Shown: positions 1 to 10,679, counted from the stretch's first letter. The stretch is DNA of 64,000 nucleotides from Plectrocnemia conspersa (GCA_009617715.1 VTFK01000087.1:558001-622000); one strand, 5' to 3'. Made by a program: numbers and translations. The notes: a model not told the origin generated them from the letters alone.

Positions 1-454
1 GATTTCAATAAAAAAATTGAAGGTGTAATTTTTTCTCTCTGTGCTATATTTATTTATTTATACTAATAGGTCTCTAGGAATATAATTGTGATTTATGTAC
101 TTCTAATTTCAATACATATTCTAACCTTTGAAGATTGGTAGTCATAACCGATTTTTTTTTTTAATTTTTTGATGCAGACTTGCATCTAAATCATATCCAC
201 AAGTATTTTCTGCTAGAAGATGTCTTGACAAATAAGACGAAAGATTACATATTTGTCTCATCTGATGAAATGCAAAAATTATAATTTTTCTACATTTAAA
301 TTAAGACATTATCATTTGTTATTTTATCCACCTAAGAGATTCTTAACATTTGTCTGCAGCACTACATGAGTATTTATGATTTTATGTTTAACAAAAAATC
401 GCTGCGAAGCAAATTAAACATAAATATAAGTTAATAATTAATTAATTTCCCAGG
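1..454. other. AT-rich, no feature seen
   Basis: Low-complexity A/T-rich sequence with short homopolymer runs. I see no coding potential, RNA gene or repeat boundary here. Confidence 0.6.
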
Positions 455-577
455 ATGCGAGTTAACCCGTTGCGATCTTGATGCTATGTTTGGACTTCAA
501 ATTTTAACTAGTGATCTCAATGCTATCAACCTGAATTGGAATTGTTCTGAACAAGGACACTATTTTAAACTTTCCAA
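455..577 (+). repeat. Dispersed repeat U1, copy 1
   Basis: This stretch matches the reverse complement of 21170-21295. The best block is GTTGCGATCTtGATGC followed by TGTTTGGACTT, and about 50 bp further on both copies have a CTGcATTGGAATT and GAACAAGGAC block in the same order. Spacing is conserved despite many substitutions, so this is an old interspersed repeat. I cannot assign the family; it could be a part of a LINE not seen elsewhere in the window. Confidence 0.45.
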
Positions 578-650
578 AATCATAACTTATGCCATACACT
601 GTATGGTATAGGTTATGATTTACAGAGTCATGCTGTATGGCATACAGCAT
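578..650. repeat. Two adjacent near-perfect palindromes
   Basis: Arms 578-598 and 600-620 are complementary over 21 positions, with two that would be G-U wobbles in RNA. Ten bases later, arms 630-639 and 641-650 (ATGCTGTATG and its exact complement) form a second palindrome around one G. Both share the core GTATGG/CCATAC. The centres are too tight for a normal pre-miRNA loop without fraying. A cruciform, a DNA-binding array or the remains of a transposon terminus are all possible. Confidence 0.6.
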
Positions 651-1949
651 AACGTATCAATTTTTTAAGAGTAATGTTCAGATCTTAGATATGCAATGCA
701 TTAAGGTTTTGCTCTCGAATTACCTTCCTGTGTTTTCTTACACTAAAGAACAAGGTCGAGGTTATCCCTAAAATTGTCTTTGAGTATTAATATGCTAATT
801 AAAAGGTTTCAAGAGTATTGTCAAGTCCCATCTAGTGATCAAACGTTAGAACCATACTTAAAAATCGACAATAACATTCATTATTTAACAACCGTAATCA
901 AACTTACTTAGAAATTAATAAAGCAATTAAAATTTAAAATAAAATGAGAAAAAAGTTGTAAAAAATAAATCTTTGCTGTTTAGAACGTTCATAAATAAAT
1001 TGAGTGATCAAATTCAGATCATTAGAAACAAAACGGGATGCTGTTAGCTCAAAAAAATAAAACCATGAGATATTTAATTATGGAAAAAAATTGTTTAAAA
1101 ATAAACGCATAGAAATTCCACCATTGCAAACTAGAAATATAGCTAAAAAATATGCTATTCAACGTTTATTTAATACCCTATGAGTTGACTGAAAAATGAA
1201 GACACTCTAAAACTGAAAACATATTAAAAAAAATCAATATGTAAAGTTAGTTTAGGGGAATTTTAAACCCATAATTGCCATCTCTTTCTCAGTGACTGCG
1301 TTAACGCAAATAGAGTGTAGGATGTATTGCCTCTATATTTAAAACATTTATATTATTTTTTGGGTTTATTAAGTTGAATGTATCTATTTAACACTGGCAA
1401 TTAAATAAGTGTAATAATAACTGAATATTTGAACAAAATAAAACATGAGAAAGTGTAAGTTAGTTTTATGAATTAATGAACTAAAAATGAACTTCATTAT
1501 CGATATTCAATTTTAAAAGTAAATGTTGAATGTAAATATTATTATGTTAAATATTTGCAGTCCCTAAACTAATCGTCAAAAGTTTAATGTATGTTTTAAA
1601 AGTTGGGCCATATAAAACACGAATTGAACTAATTATAACTGACACTACAATTACTTTCCTGTCATACCTAAATATATAGTTGCTGATAAATTTAACTATT
1701 ATTTTACCGTGTTCATGTTCATGTAATTTAAAAGCACTTTTTTAAAATGTATTTTTGTCATATTTAATTCCGTTTTACAATTAAGTTCTAGCATTATTAT
1801 TCAAAATATTTTTTTTTAAACATATAAATAATTTTTATACACACCTGTGTTTATTATTTAAAATGAGTTTTGAGTTTATTTATAATAAAATTGTATATAA
1901 AATATAAAAACTAAATCAATGTCAGAGTATTAAAGAGCTAAATAGTGCG
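651..1949. other. AT-rich, no feature seen
   Basis: Long A/T-rich stretch with no open frame worth reporting and no match that I recognise to the repeat families described elsewhere in the window. Confidence 0.55.
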
Positions 1950-2580
1950 GATGACCTAACGCTAACGGTCATCAAAAGAGGACGCGATCGTAAGACGTTC
2001 CGAAACCCAAATTGTGTTATTTAGAATTGAATTGGACTGTCAACAGCTTCATTTAGTTATTTAAGGAAATGCTTTGCGAGGACACATCCAATCGAATCAC
2101 AGTGCTCTTAAAAGAAAGGCACTGTGATAATAATCGAATATTTTCTTATCAAGAACCTTTTCTAAACTTTTTATATTGGAAGGAAGTATTTGGTTATTCG
2201 AGGATCTAAAATTATTGATCACTATTAAATAATTTTGTGTTATAAATCATGATCGGCAAATTGAAACGTTCTTCATATTAAAACCGAGCAACTTGAAAGT
2301 TTTTTACAGACGTCGTTTATATGTAAAGAGAAACTCCACTTGCTCTTAAAAGTGATTCCGAGATCTATAGTGGAAGTTTCTTTAGCCATAATGTTCCCAC
2401 CAAGATCTGATTATTTTGATGGTAAATAAAATCGTGGAAATGACATATTATGGCATTTTAAAATACTAGAGGGCAGATGGTTGACGGAATTTCATCTCAA
2501 CAGAGAATCAAAATTACTATATATAGAAGAAGAATCCGCAATATATTTAATACATATAAACAATTGAAAATCATTAGTAA
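1950..2580 (-). mobile_element. Jockey/BS-type LINE relic, copy 1
   Basis: Shares collinear blocks with 37653-37911 and 40520-41010. One block resembles ACGTCGTTTAyrTGTAAAGAG, the next is CTTTTAAGAGCAAGTG on the minus strand, then GAGATCTwTAGTGGAAGTTTC. A further block (GAGGACGCGATCGTAA, near 1980) is shared with 19.2 and 40.6 kb. The AGAAGAAG..CCGCAA block near 2530 precedes the position equivalent to the FADDLKL box of the 37.9 kb copy. The reading frame is destroyed. Assignment rests on the linkage to reverse transcriptase motifs in the 37.4-38.2 kb copies. Confidence 0.55.
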
Positions 2581-2654
2581 ACAAATAAATTTATTAATTA
2601 AAATACTGTTAAAAAATTAACGACGATGTAATAAAAAATACGCTGAAATATGAT

Positions 2655-3125
2655 ACTGAGAAAAAACCCCGTCGATTTTAATAATGCCTAGGCAAGCGGT
2701 GAAAAGTGTCATTTTCGTATAGCCGATGAACGGAGTGTCTCCGTTCCAGGGCCGCTCCTTGCGAGTCCCGCGGGGGCCCCTCAATTTCGGTGCCCAAAGT
2801 CTCCGTTATCCATCACACGCCGGCAACATCGGTATACGGCATTCAGTCATCCGGCGGAAAATGACAAAGGGCAACGTGTTTGCGCCCTTCCACGGCCCCG
2901 GAGATTTCCCGCTTCCGGCGGGCGGGGTGTGACAGGGCCGGCTTTAGGGATGGGGGCGGGCCCACCGCATCCCCGAAAAACATTTTTATAAAGCATCCAC
3001 TTTGTATTCATGGGTTGTGCCGCCATGTCATAATAACTCTGTCAACACGGGTCCGCGATACCCCGAGACCCGGCTTTAAAGGATTACTTCCCGATAGTTT
3101 TATTATTATTCATCGTCGCACACAC
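2655..3125. other. GC-rich island
   Basis: An abrupt rise in GC against A/T-rich flanks, including CGCGGGGGCCCC and CTTCCGGCGGGCGGGG. Short open frames on the plus strand (2726-2932 and 2880-3149) overlap in different frames and look like by-products of high GC, since neither resembles a known domain. It could be a conserved regulatory element or an unrecognised non-coding exon. Confidence 0.5.
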
Positions 3126-3769
3126 CACCAAATTAAATTAAATCTATAAATCGAAACTTTTATTAAATGTTTTTAAATGTATATTGAGATAGGTGTCATT
3201 TGCGTCATAAGTTAAATGTGTACATACCGAAGTGATTCCTTAGCGAGATTGACATTTTATTATTTGTATTTTTTTCATAAGATTTGAACCATTAAGACTT
3301 TATAACAAACTATATTTATTATTTTTATATGTTTATAAGTGATATGGACATCAAATTTTACTTCTTTTCAGCTCATCAACTACTTTAACAAACAGCTTAT
3401 TCCGGAAAGAGCACTGAACCATAAAATAATTCATCGCATCACAAGCGTAAAAAATACATATCCAGAAATATTTTTAAACATCTAACTAATATAGATTTTT
3501 ATACAAGTAGGCCATAAATTTATGCAGTTTTGAAATTGCTTCTAAGCGGAAACCAAGCAAAAAGAGAAGTTTGGTCCTTGGAAATTTAGCCGCAATGGAT
3601 TGATTTCGGGGGAAATGAATTTATTTTACGTAAAAACAACGATTAATATGTGATTGGTAGGCGTCTCAGTACCAATTATACATTGTGAACAATCACGTTA
3701 TGGGGGGGGGGGGGCAGTTGGAGACATTTTCATTCTGAATAATATACCAATTTTTTTACTATTTTTTTT
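3126..3769. other. AT-rich, with one poly-G tract
   Basis: Unremarkable A/T-rich sequence apart from the 13-G homopolymer listed separately. No gene-like feature. Confidence 0.55.
3702..3714 (+). repeat. (G)13 homopolymer
   Basis: Thirteen consecutive G residues in an otherwise A/T-rich context. Likely length-polymorphic and prone to sequencing error. Confidence 0.8.
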
Positions 3770-4115
3770 AATACCTAATTAAATGTTTTATAAAATTTAA
3801 TTTTTTATCTACAATTACTCCTAAGTATTTTATAATATTAACAATTTCTGTCCCAGAGTTATGTATAATATATTATCATCTTACATATTTTTATAATTAA
3901 TAATAAACAAACATCTAGTTTCAGTACATTATTATTAATTCATTCTTTAAATTATCTAGAAATTACTTAATATTATTACTTATGCAATACATTAATGTGT
4001 CGTCCGCAAACAGATGTATTTTATACTTTTTTACATTACTAACTATATTATTAATATATAATATAAATAACAATGGTCTACATTCAGAGCCCTGTGGTAC
4101 ACCGCGATATTCATA
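3770..4115 (-). mobile_element. CR1/L2-like LINE reverse transcriptase relic (diverged copy)
   Basis: On the minus strand the sequence reads RGVPQGS, LLFILYINNIV, then HLFADDTLMYCI (FADD codons at about 3999-4012). After a frame break it reads NIIKYLGVIVDKKLNF near 3790-3830. Order and spacing match the reverse transcriptase palm of the three younger copies, but substitutions (GSECRP for GSKLGP, YINNI for YINDI) and indels mark it as clearly older. Upstream of GVPQGS the similarity fades near 4115. Confidence 0.75.
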
Positions 4116-5944
4116 TTGAATTTTTAATTAAAAATTAAATTTGTATAAATATTTTGAAATGTTTTACAACTGATGCATTTTTTTATACCAATGCGTAAAA
4201 AGGGTAAGTCCGTTCCAGATGCTTAAAAATATGCATGCTTTTTTCAAAGTTTTTAATACATTTACTGCAATATCTTTGCTTTCGTAATTTAAAAATTACA
4301 TTATTTATCGGAGAATAAGAATTTTTTTTTTTGAATTAGCAGGTATACCATAAAATTTGTTTGCAGGCGAACTTAAATTTTTTTATAATAATATTAAAAG
4401 ATCTTTATCTTGCTTGAGAAATGAAAATTAAAAAATGAAGCAGCAATAAATATTATTGACAATTATTTACGATTCAGGTGTAAATACGGAAGCTCGTTAT
4501 ATTTTCATAGCTCGACAATGTAATCAATCAAAGTTGGTATTTTTTTCAACATTCAACATTCTCATAAACGATCATCAGGCACGTACGGTGAGATAGTTTC
4601 CATTTACGCCCTTATCTCTCACTCACTCTTGTTACTTAACACGCGAGCGAATGAAAGGAAAAGTATTTCACAGTACGCGCCTGCTGTTCATCAATAATAT
4701 AAATATTATTAAAAGTACATACTATACAATACATATATTTTTTATTTATAAAAAATGAATTCTTAAGATAATCTAAAAGCAAAAATAAAAACTTTTACTG
4801 TCTCCCCAAATAACTTTAGATCGTGAACAATTACTCATAACATATGACAAATTATGTTGAATCCTTTTTAGAAATCTGTAACTATTTTTTACTGCATAAA
4901 GAGACTTCACTATTGTTTTAATTATGGAACGAGCGAGACAAACACAATGTTTTTATACTATCAAAATTTGGCGAATGTGTGCAAAGACTGCAAAAGTACT
5001 GCAACTGTACTATTACTGATTATGCATATTTTTTCACGCTTTTCATGTAATTAGTAATATGGATGTGCTAGATAAATACAGACAGGATCCATTTAAAAGT
5101 TTCAGAATCAAGTGTTGCGATATATTAGCATACAGAATGCATAAAATAAATTATTTAAATAAAAAATAAATATTTGATAAACAATTTTAAAAGTATGTAA
5201 AGGAATGCTACAAAAAATAATAAGATTAACTATTGCCTTTCATACATCTATGTAAATACACATAATGCGTGTGTAGTTTACACGGCGCCGTCTATTTATT
5301 AGTACTGGTGGTTATTATTTTTTTTAATTTACTAAATAGCATTTTAACACTCACCGTACTATCCACTCATCTTAATGGTTATGAGATAATAATACCGGTG
5401 TTGGTGTTGCATGGTGCTTAAACATGTGAAATGTCACACGTCAGATCTATTATAAAATACACTTGTCATACTAGATCGTGACTGTTGACACAATTGCATA
5501 AATTAATAAACTGAGAGAAACGAATACGATAAATGGCGCAAAAACGTCTGAAATAAATATATCCGAAGCTACTTCTAATGTAAAAAAAAAACACTTGAGA
5601 TCGTCACAAGATATTCCATGTTGATAAAAAATTGCAAATTAGTTTTTAACCATAAATTATATCAATTGCTTTGTTTACATTAGCTCCGGTTACATATAAG
5701 TGCTTTTAGTTTTAAAGTGCACAAGGATCATTTTTAAGAAGTATTATTTATTTATTTTGTTTAGCTAATATAGCTAATGGTTTAATCTTATTCAATCTTT
5801 AAACAATCCAGCATTTGCGTTGATTAGCTCATTTAGTAGATGCCTATATGTATCATAATGAGCAAGAAATAAGTTTTCAAATATACAAATAAAAACTTAC
5901 GTTAAATTTTATAGTTTTTATATTTGTTTAAATGCATGTACATA
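4116..5944. other. AT-rich with small GC-richer patches
   Basis: Mostly featureless A/T-rich DNA. Slightly GC-richer patches lie at about 4565-4690 (contains ATCTCTCACTCACTC) and 5270-5520. No coding potential. Confidence 0.5.
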
Positions 5945-6195
5945 TATCTCAGAGATCGCAAACCTTCGGTCCCGGTCCAAGAACTAATTCACGTCCAAGC
6001 ATGTGTTGGACGACTGACGCCCGTGTACCAAACACGAGATCAATACCCGGACACAAGAGCGGATTTATATTGGCTCTTTACCGCTAACTCACGGGCGGTG
6101 GGGTTGGGGGATTCGGGGGATTGTGGGTTAGGGGGGTGGCGAGCCGGAAACCCAACGATAAGACAATGTCAATATTTTCGCAATGTCATCAGGGC
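5945..6195. other. GC-rich island with G-rich strand asymmetry
   Basis: Sharp-edged GC-rich patch whose plus strand becomes strongly G-rich at its right side (see the G-quadruplex motif). An open frame of 99 codons (5924-6223, +) spans it, but the translated sequence has no domain signature. I treat it as non-coding. Confidence 0.5.
6100..6136 (+). other. Predicted G-quadruplex motif, five G-tracts
   Basis: Five G-runs (4, 5, 5, 3 and 6 G) are separated by loops of 2, 4, 5 and 3 bases, fitting the G3+N1-7 rule with one spare tract. The last part reads GGGTTAGGGGGG. In an A/T-rich genome such a motif is unlikely by chance. A G4 could act in transcription or replication; no function is shown by sequence alone. 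Confidence 0.75.
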
Positions 6196-6339
6196 CGAAT
6201 TCGTATATGTTAACGTGTTTTAGATATATTAAAAAAACTTACATTGATCGTACAATAAAACATTGCGTAACTAGAGAAAGAAGATTATATTTAAATTTGG
6301 GTTAGCAAGATGCTGCATATATTTTAATTAACGTAAAAT

Positions 6340-6700
6340 ATTTAAGAACGGAATTTCTTCTACACATAAAGACCTGGATGGCGACAGCAATTTTGCAAAA
6401 TTTATGGATGTAATGGGTATCATTAGAAGAATAAAATTGGAATTTCGCTCATGTAAGTTGATTATCAACAGCACCTTTGAGTAGTTTTAAAAATGTTAAG
6501 CGATATACAACTTTATGGGAAAACTCAGTGAATCATATCTCAACGTTTCTAAAACGTTTTACATTGACGGATCAAAGTCGAGCATCTTAGAAGTTTTTTT
6601 GAAGATTTTAGAGAAAACATTCACTTCGAAATATTAAATAAAAGTTTCTCTAGCTAGAACATAAGATTATTTTTTGATATATGGCAGCAATAAGTAATGT
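6340..6700 (-). mobile_element. Jockey/BS-type LINE relic, copy 2
   Basis: Plus-strand AAAAGTTTCTCTAGCTAGA near 6640 matches the GTGGAAGTTTCTCTAGCGAGA block at 40.9 kb. On the minus strand ATGATTCACTGAGTTTTCCC (near 6520) followed by AAAGTTGTATATCGCT matches blocks at 8.3, 8.5, 29.6 and 40.7 kb. No frame is preserved. Confidence 0.5.
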
Positions 6701-6769
6701 CGTTTTTGAAAATTTTCAAGTTAATGTGTTGTGTTATACCCCTTTACCTAATTTCTCTTCGGTACAATT

Positions 6770-6955
6770 TCTATAGAGCTGCATATTGTATGAATTTAAT
6801 ATAAAAGGAAATGCAACAGCTGCTACAAAAATATTTATGAAGTTTATGGCGACATATTGGATGTCAGATGTCAGAGATGGTTTAAAAAATTCAATCTGGT
6901 GTTTTTGATTTTAAGTATCATATTAACCTCATAGTGGACCACACCGCACAAAAGG
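6770..6955 (+). mobile_element. Mariner transposase N-terminal relic
   Basis: Translated fragments GNATAATK, then after a one-base shift IYEVYGDILDVRCQRWF, then after another shift SGVFDFK. Together they reproduce the mariner N-terminal helix-turn-helix pattern (..ATEA.RNI..VYG......CQ.WF..F.SG.FDL). Only the DNA-binding N-terminus remains, with at least two frameshifts. It resembles the group represented at 43.6 and 50.1 kb more than the 17 kb copy. Confidence 0.65.
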
Positions 6956-7019
6956 AGTATGATAGTCTTACAAGCTTAAATAAATATATCTAAAGGTAAC
7001 CAATATAGAATTATTAAAT

Positions 7020-7250
7020 AAGATTATTTTAACGTGGTTGTATATTTTGATTTCATTGTATATTGATAGTTTGGAGCTTCTTCTTATAAACCAATATAGC
7101 TTTCTATATTATATTTCAAGTTCTTTTTTTATATGTTCCTTTAACCGCAGTTTGCTGTCCAAAATCATGCCAAGGTATTAGCTATATTTTCGAACGGGAT
7201 AGTGTTGCCAACATAAGATGTAGGAAAGTGTATACCAGTGTCCACCGAAA
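7020..7250 (-). mobile_element. Jockey-type LINE reverse transcriptase C-terminal relic
   Basis: On the minus strand one frame reads LGMILDSKLRLKEHIKK (about 7120-7175), followed after a stop by YRKLYWFIRRSSKLSIYNEI. This is the post-palm motif of jockey-clade LINEs (YLGV.LD.KL.WK.HI...LYWL.GR.SKLS...). It is a different family from both the CR1/L2-like and the BS-like relics in this window. No 3' end is identifiable. Confidence 0.6.
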
Positions 7251-7379
7251 CACAATTCGCAGAAAACATATAGTAAGTTTACTTAATCTGATTCAAATGT
7301 TTTAATTTTAAAGGACGTCATTGTAGTTTAATCATCGTTTCGAAGAGCATGTACTGCTGTAGGCAAGGTAGAAAACATG

Positions 7380-7745
7380 AATACACGTCACGCGAGTCAA
7401 TCACGCGTGACACGGTTCACCCTGTGCTTTCCACACGTGTCCAATTATGACCGCCAGCTAATTATATAGCGATGGCACGCCGTCATCCCGCCCCCACCTT
7501 TCCCACCCTCTATTCTTACTCCTAACAGCCATAGGTGTGACTTACCCTACACGTGTTTTGATCTGCGGAAACATGGCGGCGGTGTCGGTCACGCGATCTG
7601 GCAACCCTACAATTATGTGCGCTATGCAGCGCGATGGCCGACATTGCCCAGCATGGCCGAGCATGGCCACACTGGTTGGGCGTGCGATATTGCCTTGATT
7701 TATTAATGACTCAATTCTGACGGACACGCCATGTTGGGCTCATCA
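7380..7745. other. GC-rich island
   Basis: Contains the palindromic ATCACGCGTGAC, a tandem GCATGGCCGA/GCATGGCCAC (7651-7670) and ACATGGCGGCGG. A minus-strand open frame of 61 codons has no recognisable domain. The CACGCG/ACGTGT clusters would suit bHLH-type factors, which is speculative. Confidence 0.5.
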
Positions 7746-8220
7746 CGAATATGGAAAATTGCGTTACAGCCCCTTTAACAAGGGAATTGATTGTGTTTTT
7801 ACCACTAGCGTACGAAGTTTGTAGAGCTATTAAACTCATTAAAAAGCCTATACTATTGAAAAATATATTTAGGTATTTATGAGCTAACATTGACCGAAAC
7901 TAATCTTTTGCTCATATAAGGTTAGCAACAGGCGGACCATATTTGTTTTTAATGCAATGGCATCATTTTTTTAATTTCAACTCTTCTACTAATTAGTAAA
8001 ATGTTAAAAATAGAAGAATCTACTGTGCTTAAAGGCATTTATCAAATTATTTTTTTGCATGTGTGATAATTCAGCAATAAAGTTAGGTTACCGAGAGATT
8101 TATTAAAAATACTTAAACAATGACAAAACCTCTCGATACAGTTTTTTTTTTAAATATTTTTTGAGCTATAATTGTAAATAATAACTATCTGGGGTACCTC
8201 AAAACAGTGAAAGATTGACT
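7746..8220. other. AT-rich, no feature seen
   Basis: No coding, RNA or repeat signal that I recognise. Confidence 0.55.
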
Positions 8221-8236
8221 GCCGTACATGTACGGC
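8221..8236. repeat. Perfect 16-bp palindrome
   Basis: GCCGTACATGTACGGC is a perfect self-complementary 16-mer at the left boundary of a LINE relic. It may be a chance feature or a protein-binding palindrome. Confidence 0.7.
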
Positions 8237-8550
8237 GATACTGCTCAAAGAATTAGGAGCAAGTAGAGGTCTTCTCTACATATTGTATTCTAGTGCATTT
8301 TAGGAGCGTTGAAATACGATTCACAGTGTTCTCGCAGAAAATTTTATCGCTAAGTATTTATGTAAATAGATGAAGGGCTGAATTTATAACCAAACCTTTT
8401 TCGAAGAATTTCTGTTTTGAGTTCCGGAACGTCTTCGAGAATCAATATTGCGTTCTCTTATTTTTTTAAAAAGCTTTGTTATAAGATTCACTGTGTTCTC
8501 CCAGAAAGTTGTATGTTATTAAGCATTTTTTCGAATTACAAAAAGGTGTT
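8228..8550 (+). mobile_element. Jockey/BS-type LINE relic, copy 3 (partly duplicated)
   Basis: In order: GGAGCAAGTAGAGGTCTTC, GGAGCGTTGAAATACGATTC, TCTTCGAGAATCAATATTGC, which are collinear with the minus strand of 40520-41010. A second copy of the GATTCACTGTGTTCTC block follows at about 8488-8530, out of canonical order, implying a local duplication or an adjacent second fragment. Confidence 0.5.
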
Positions 8551-8784
8551 TTCGACAATTAAACTATTTTTGAGAAATGCCAGTTTTTGGTTTTGATAGG
8601 CATTCATGATTTGGTTTTGATAGGTTAATGAATTTTTCAAGTTTTAAATACATAAAAAAATATGTATTTAATATTTGGTATCAATTTGATAAGTGCTGAT
8701 TTAATCAGTATTAAAAATCAATCTTCATAAGTATGCTTTAAGCTATAGCAAAAATTTAAGCTATATGAAACTGCATTACAAGTA

Positions 8785-9258
8785 GTGATAAATGATTGGC
8801 TGTTGGCTAAGGATACAAACAAAATCATTGGAGCAGTTTTCTTGGATTTCAAGAGAGCCTTCGAAACAATAGACAGAAAAATAATATTAAAGAAATTAGA
8901 GAGTATAGGTATAATTGATATAGTTTTAAGATGGTTTAATAATTACTTATATAAAAGAAAACAAAAAGTTAAAATAAATATTGTATATTCTGAAGAGAAA
9001 TTAGTGTCTAATGGAGTACCACAAGGGTCTAAATTGGGACCATTGTTATTTGTTTTGTATATTAATGATATAGTTAATAACGTGAAAAAATGTAAAATTC
9101 GTCTATTTGCGGATGACACATTAATGTATTGCATAGGTGATAACATTAAAGAAATTGTAAATAATTTAAATAATGAATTAAGTATATTAAAAATATGGTT
9201 AAAGAATAATGTACTTAAATTAAATGAGAATAAAACTAAATGTATGTTTATTATATAA
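8785..9258 (+). pseudogene. LINE copy A reverse transcriptase, palm domain
   Basis: Reverse transcriptase palm of copy A: FLDFKRAFETIDRK (motif A), GVPQGSKLGP (9013 onward, motif B), LLFVLYINDIV and LFADDTLMYC with the catalytic Asp pair at 9112-9117 (motif C). The frame ends at 9258 because two bases present in the 54 kb copy are missing just after KCMFI. The ATG at 8785 is internal to the domain and not a real start. Confidence 0.85.
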
Positions 9259-9936
9259 AAATGTGTTAGATAATAGTACCAAAATAGTAATAAATAACTC
9301 TAGTATAGAAATAGTGGATAATATAAAATATTTAGGAGTAATTGTTGATACAAAATTAAATTTTAAAGAACATTGTAATTACATATTAAAAAAAATTAGC
9401 AGAAAAATAGGTTTATTATCTAGATTAAGAAATATATTAAGTATAAATACAAAAAAAATAATTTACAATAGTATAATATTGCCCCATTTTAATTATTGTG
9501 CAACACTATTAAATATGTTAAATAAATTAGATAAACAAATGTTGCAAAATTACAAAATAGGGCAATGAGGTAATCTTAAATAAAAATAGATTAACTAATT
9601 GTAAAAGTATGATTGATAGATTAGAATGGTTGAATGTTCAAGAAATATTGAGTATGAATGTTTTAGTATTTATATATAAGTTAGAAAATAATATGTTACC
9701 AGAATATTTTAATAAGTATTTAATAAGAAATAAAAGATGTACATAAATATAATACTAGAAATAGAGAAAATTTAAAGATAATTAAGTATAAGAAAACGAG
9801 TACGGCTAGGGGAATTATGTACGGAGGTTTTGATTTATATAATAGTCTTCCAAGAGAAATTTGAAACAGCAAAAATATAACGGGTTTCAAAAATGGAATA
9901 AAAAAACACCTTCGTACATATAGAAATAAATTATAA
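9224..9936 (+). pseudogene. LINE copy A, C-terminal region (broken)
   Basis: Continuation of the same polyprotein in other frames. IKYLGVIVDTKLNFKEH and IILPHFNYC lie in the 9224-9568 frame. After a small deletion near 9549 and a 2-base loss near 9570 come LTNCKSMIDRLEWLNVQEI, the YNTRNREN motif and a final GFDLYNSLPREI followed by an in-frame stop near 9860. This C-terminal region (the part after RT that ends in HxYNTR) is typical of CR1/L2-type LINEs. Confidence 0.8.
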
Positions 9937-10037
9937 TATTAAGTCTTTATTATTGTATATTTTTATTTTTTCTTTCTGTTATGTATTTTTTATATATGTT
10001 TTATATATATGTTTACTAAATTTGTTAGATGTAAAGA

Positions 10038-10053
10038 TTAGCTATTAAGCTAA
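10038..10053 (+). other. LINE 3'-terminal hairpin, copy A
   Basis: TTAGCTATTAAGCTAA: 6-bp arms with a 4-base loop directly before the A/T-rich tail. The same sequence sits at 27912-27927 and 54350-54365. Position and conservation suggest the RNA stem recognised by the element's reverse transcriptase. Confidence 0.6.
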
Positions 10054-10092
10054 ATAAATTAATAAAATAAAATAATAATAATAAAATAAATA

Positions 10093-10679
10093 TCAAAGGA
10101 TATTAAATTTATTTACAGAAAGAGTTTCGTGTTTCGTTTCGAGATCAGTAGAAATGAATCGGCAATGAAGTAAATGTCATTTTGTAAGGATTTTACTAAA
10201 GCTTGTCATGATTTAATTTATTACAACTTGCTAGGTTTGGATCTTACTAGATTTTTTTTTTAATAAAACTTTTCAAATCCTAATATTGTCAATAAATATA
10301 ACACAAGTCGTCTGAATAAATTGTCACATCAGGAATTTTTTAATGTTCTTATCACGACATTTATATTTATAATGCTATCTTTAGAATTCATATTTATTAG
10401 GATCATTCCCACTTTTTGCCGATGGCCTGGAAGTATGTATTCCATTAAGGATTGTAAAAAACTTTAATTTTATATTAATATAAATTAATTAACATTCGAA
10501 TCATTGTTTACTTATTAAGTTTTACAAACTCTTTTTAGTTCCCTAGTATATTGATATTGTTAATTCAAAAAGTTGGATGAGTAATATTTTAATCAGATTA
10601 CCTTATATCAATCGTCAATGGTTACCAGATGAATTATGGCATTAACATTGTACATTAATAATACGCGGATACAAAATCT
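10093..10679. other. AT-rich, no feature seen
   Basis: No gene, RNA or repeat recognised. Confidence 0.55.

Larger units (their letters stand above)
8766..10092 (+). mobile_element. CR1/L2-like non-LTR retrotransposon, copy A (5'-truncated)
   Basis: A 1.3-kb 5'-truncated LINE, starting abruptly inside the fingers/palm of the reverse transcriptase and running to the 3' terminus. The last part holds the inverted repeat TTAGCT-ATTA-AGCTAA and an A/T-rich tail of AATAA-type units. It is nearly identical to the copies at 27.9-29.4 and 54.3-56.5 kb, so insertion is recent. I could not identify convincing target-site duplications. At least three frameshifts and one in-frame stop make it non-functional. 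Confidence 0.85.

Noticed and set aside
6125..6136. GGGTTAGGGGGG as interstitial telomere repeat
   Set aside because: Only one unit and not the insect TTAGG tandem; better explained as part of the G-quadruplex motif.
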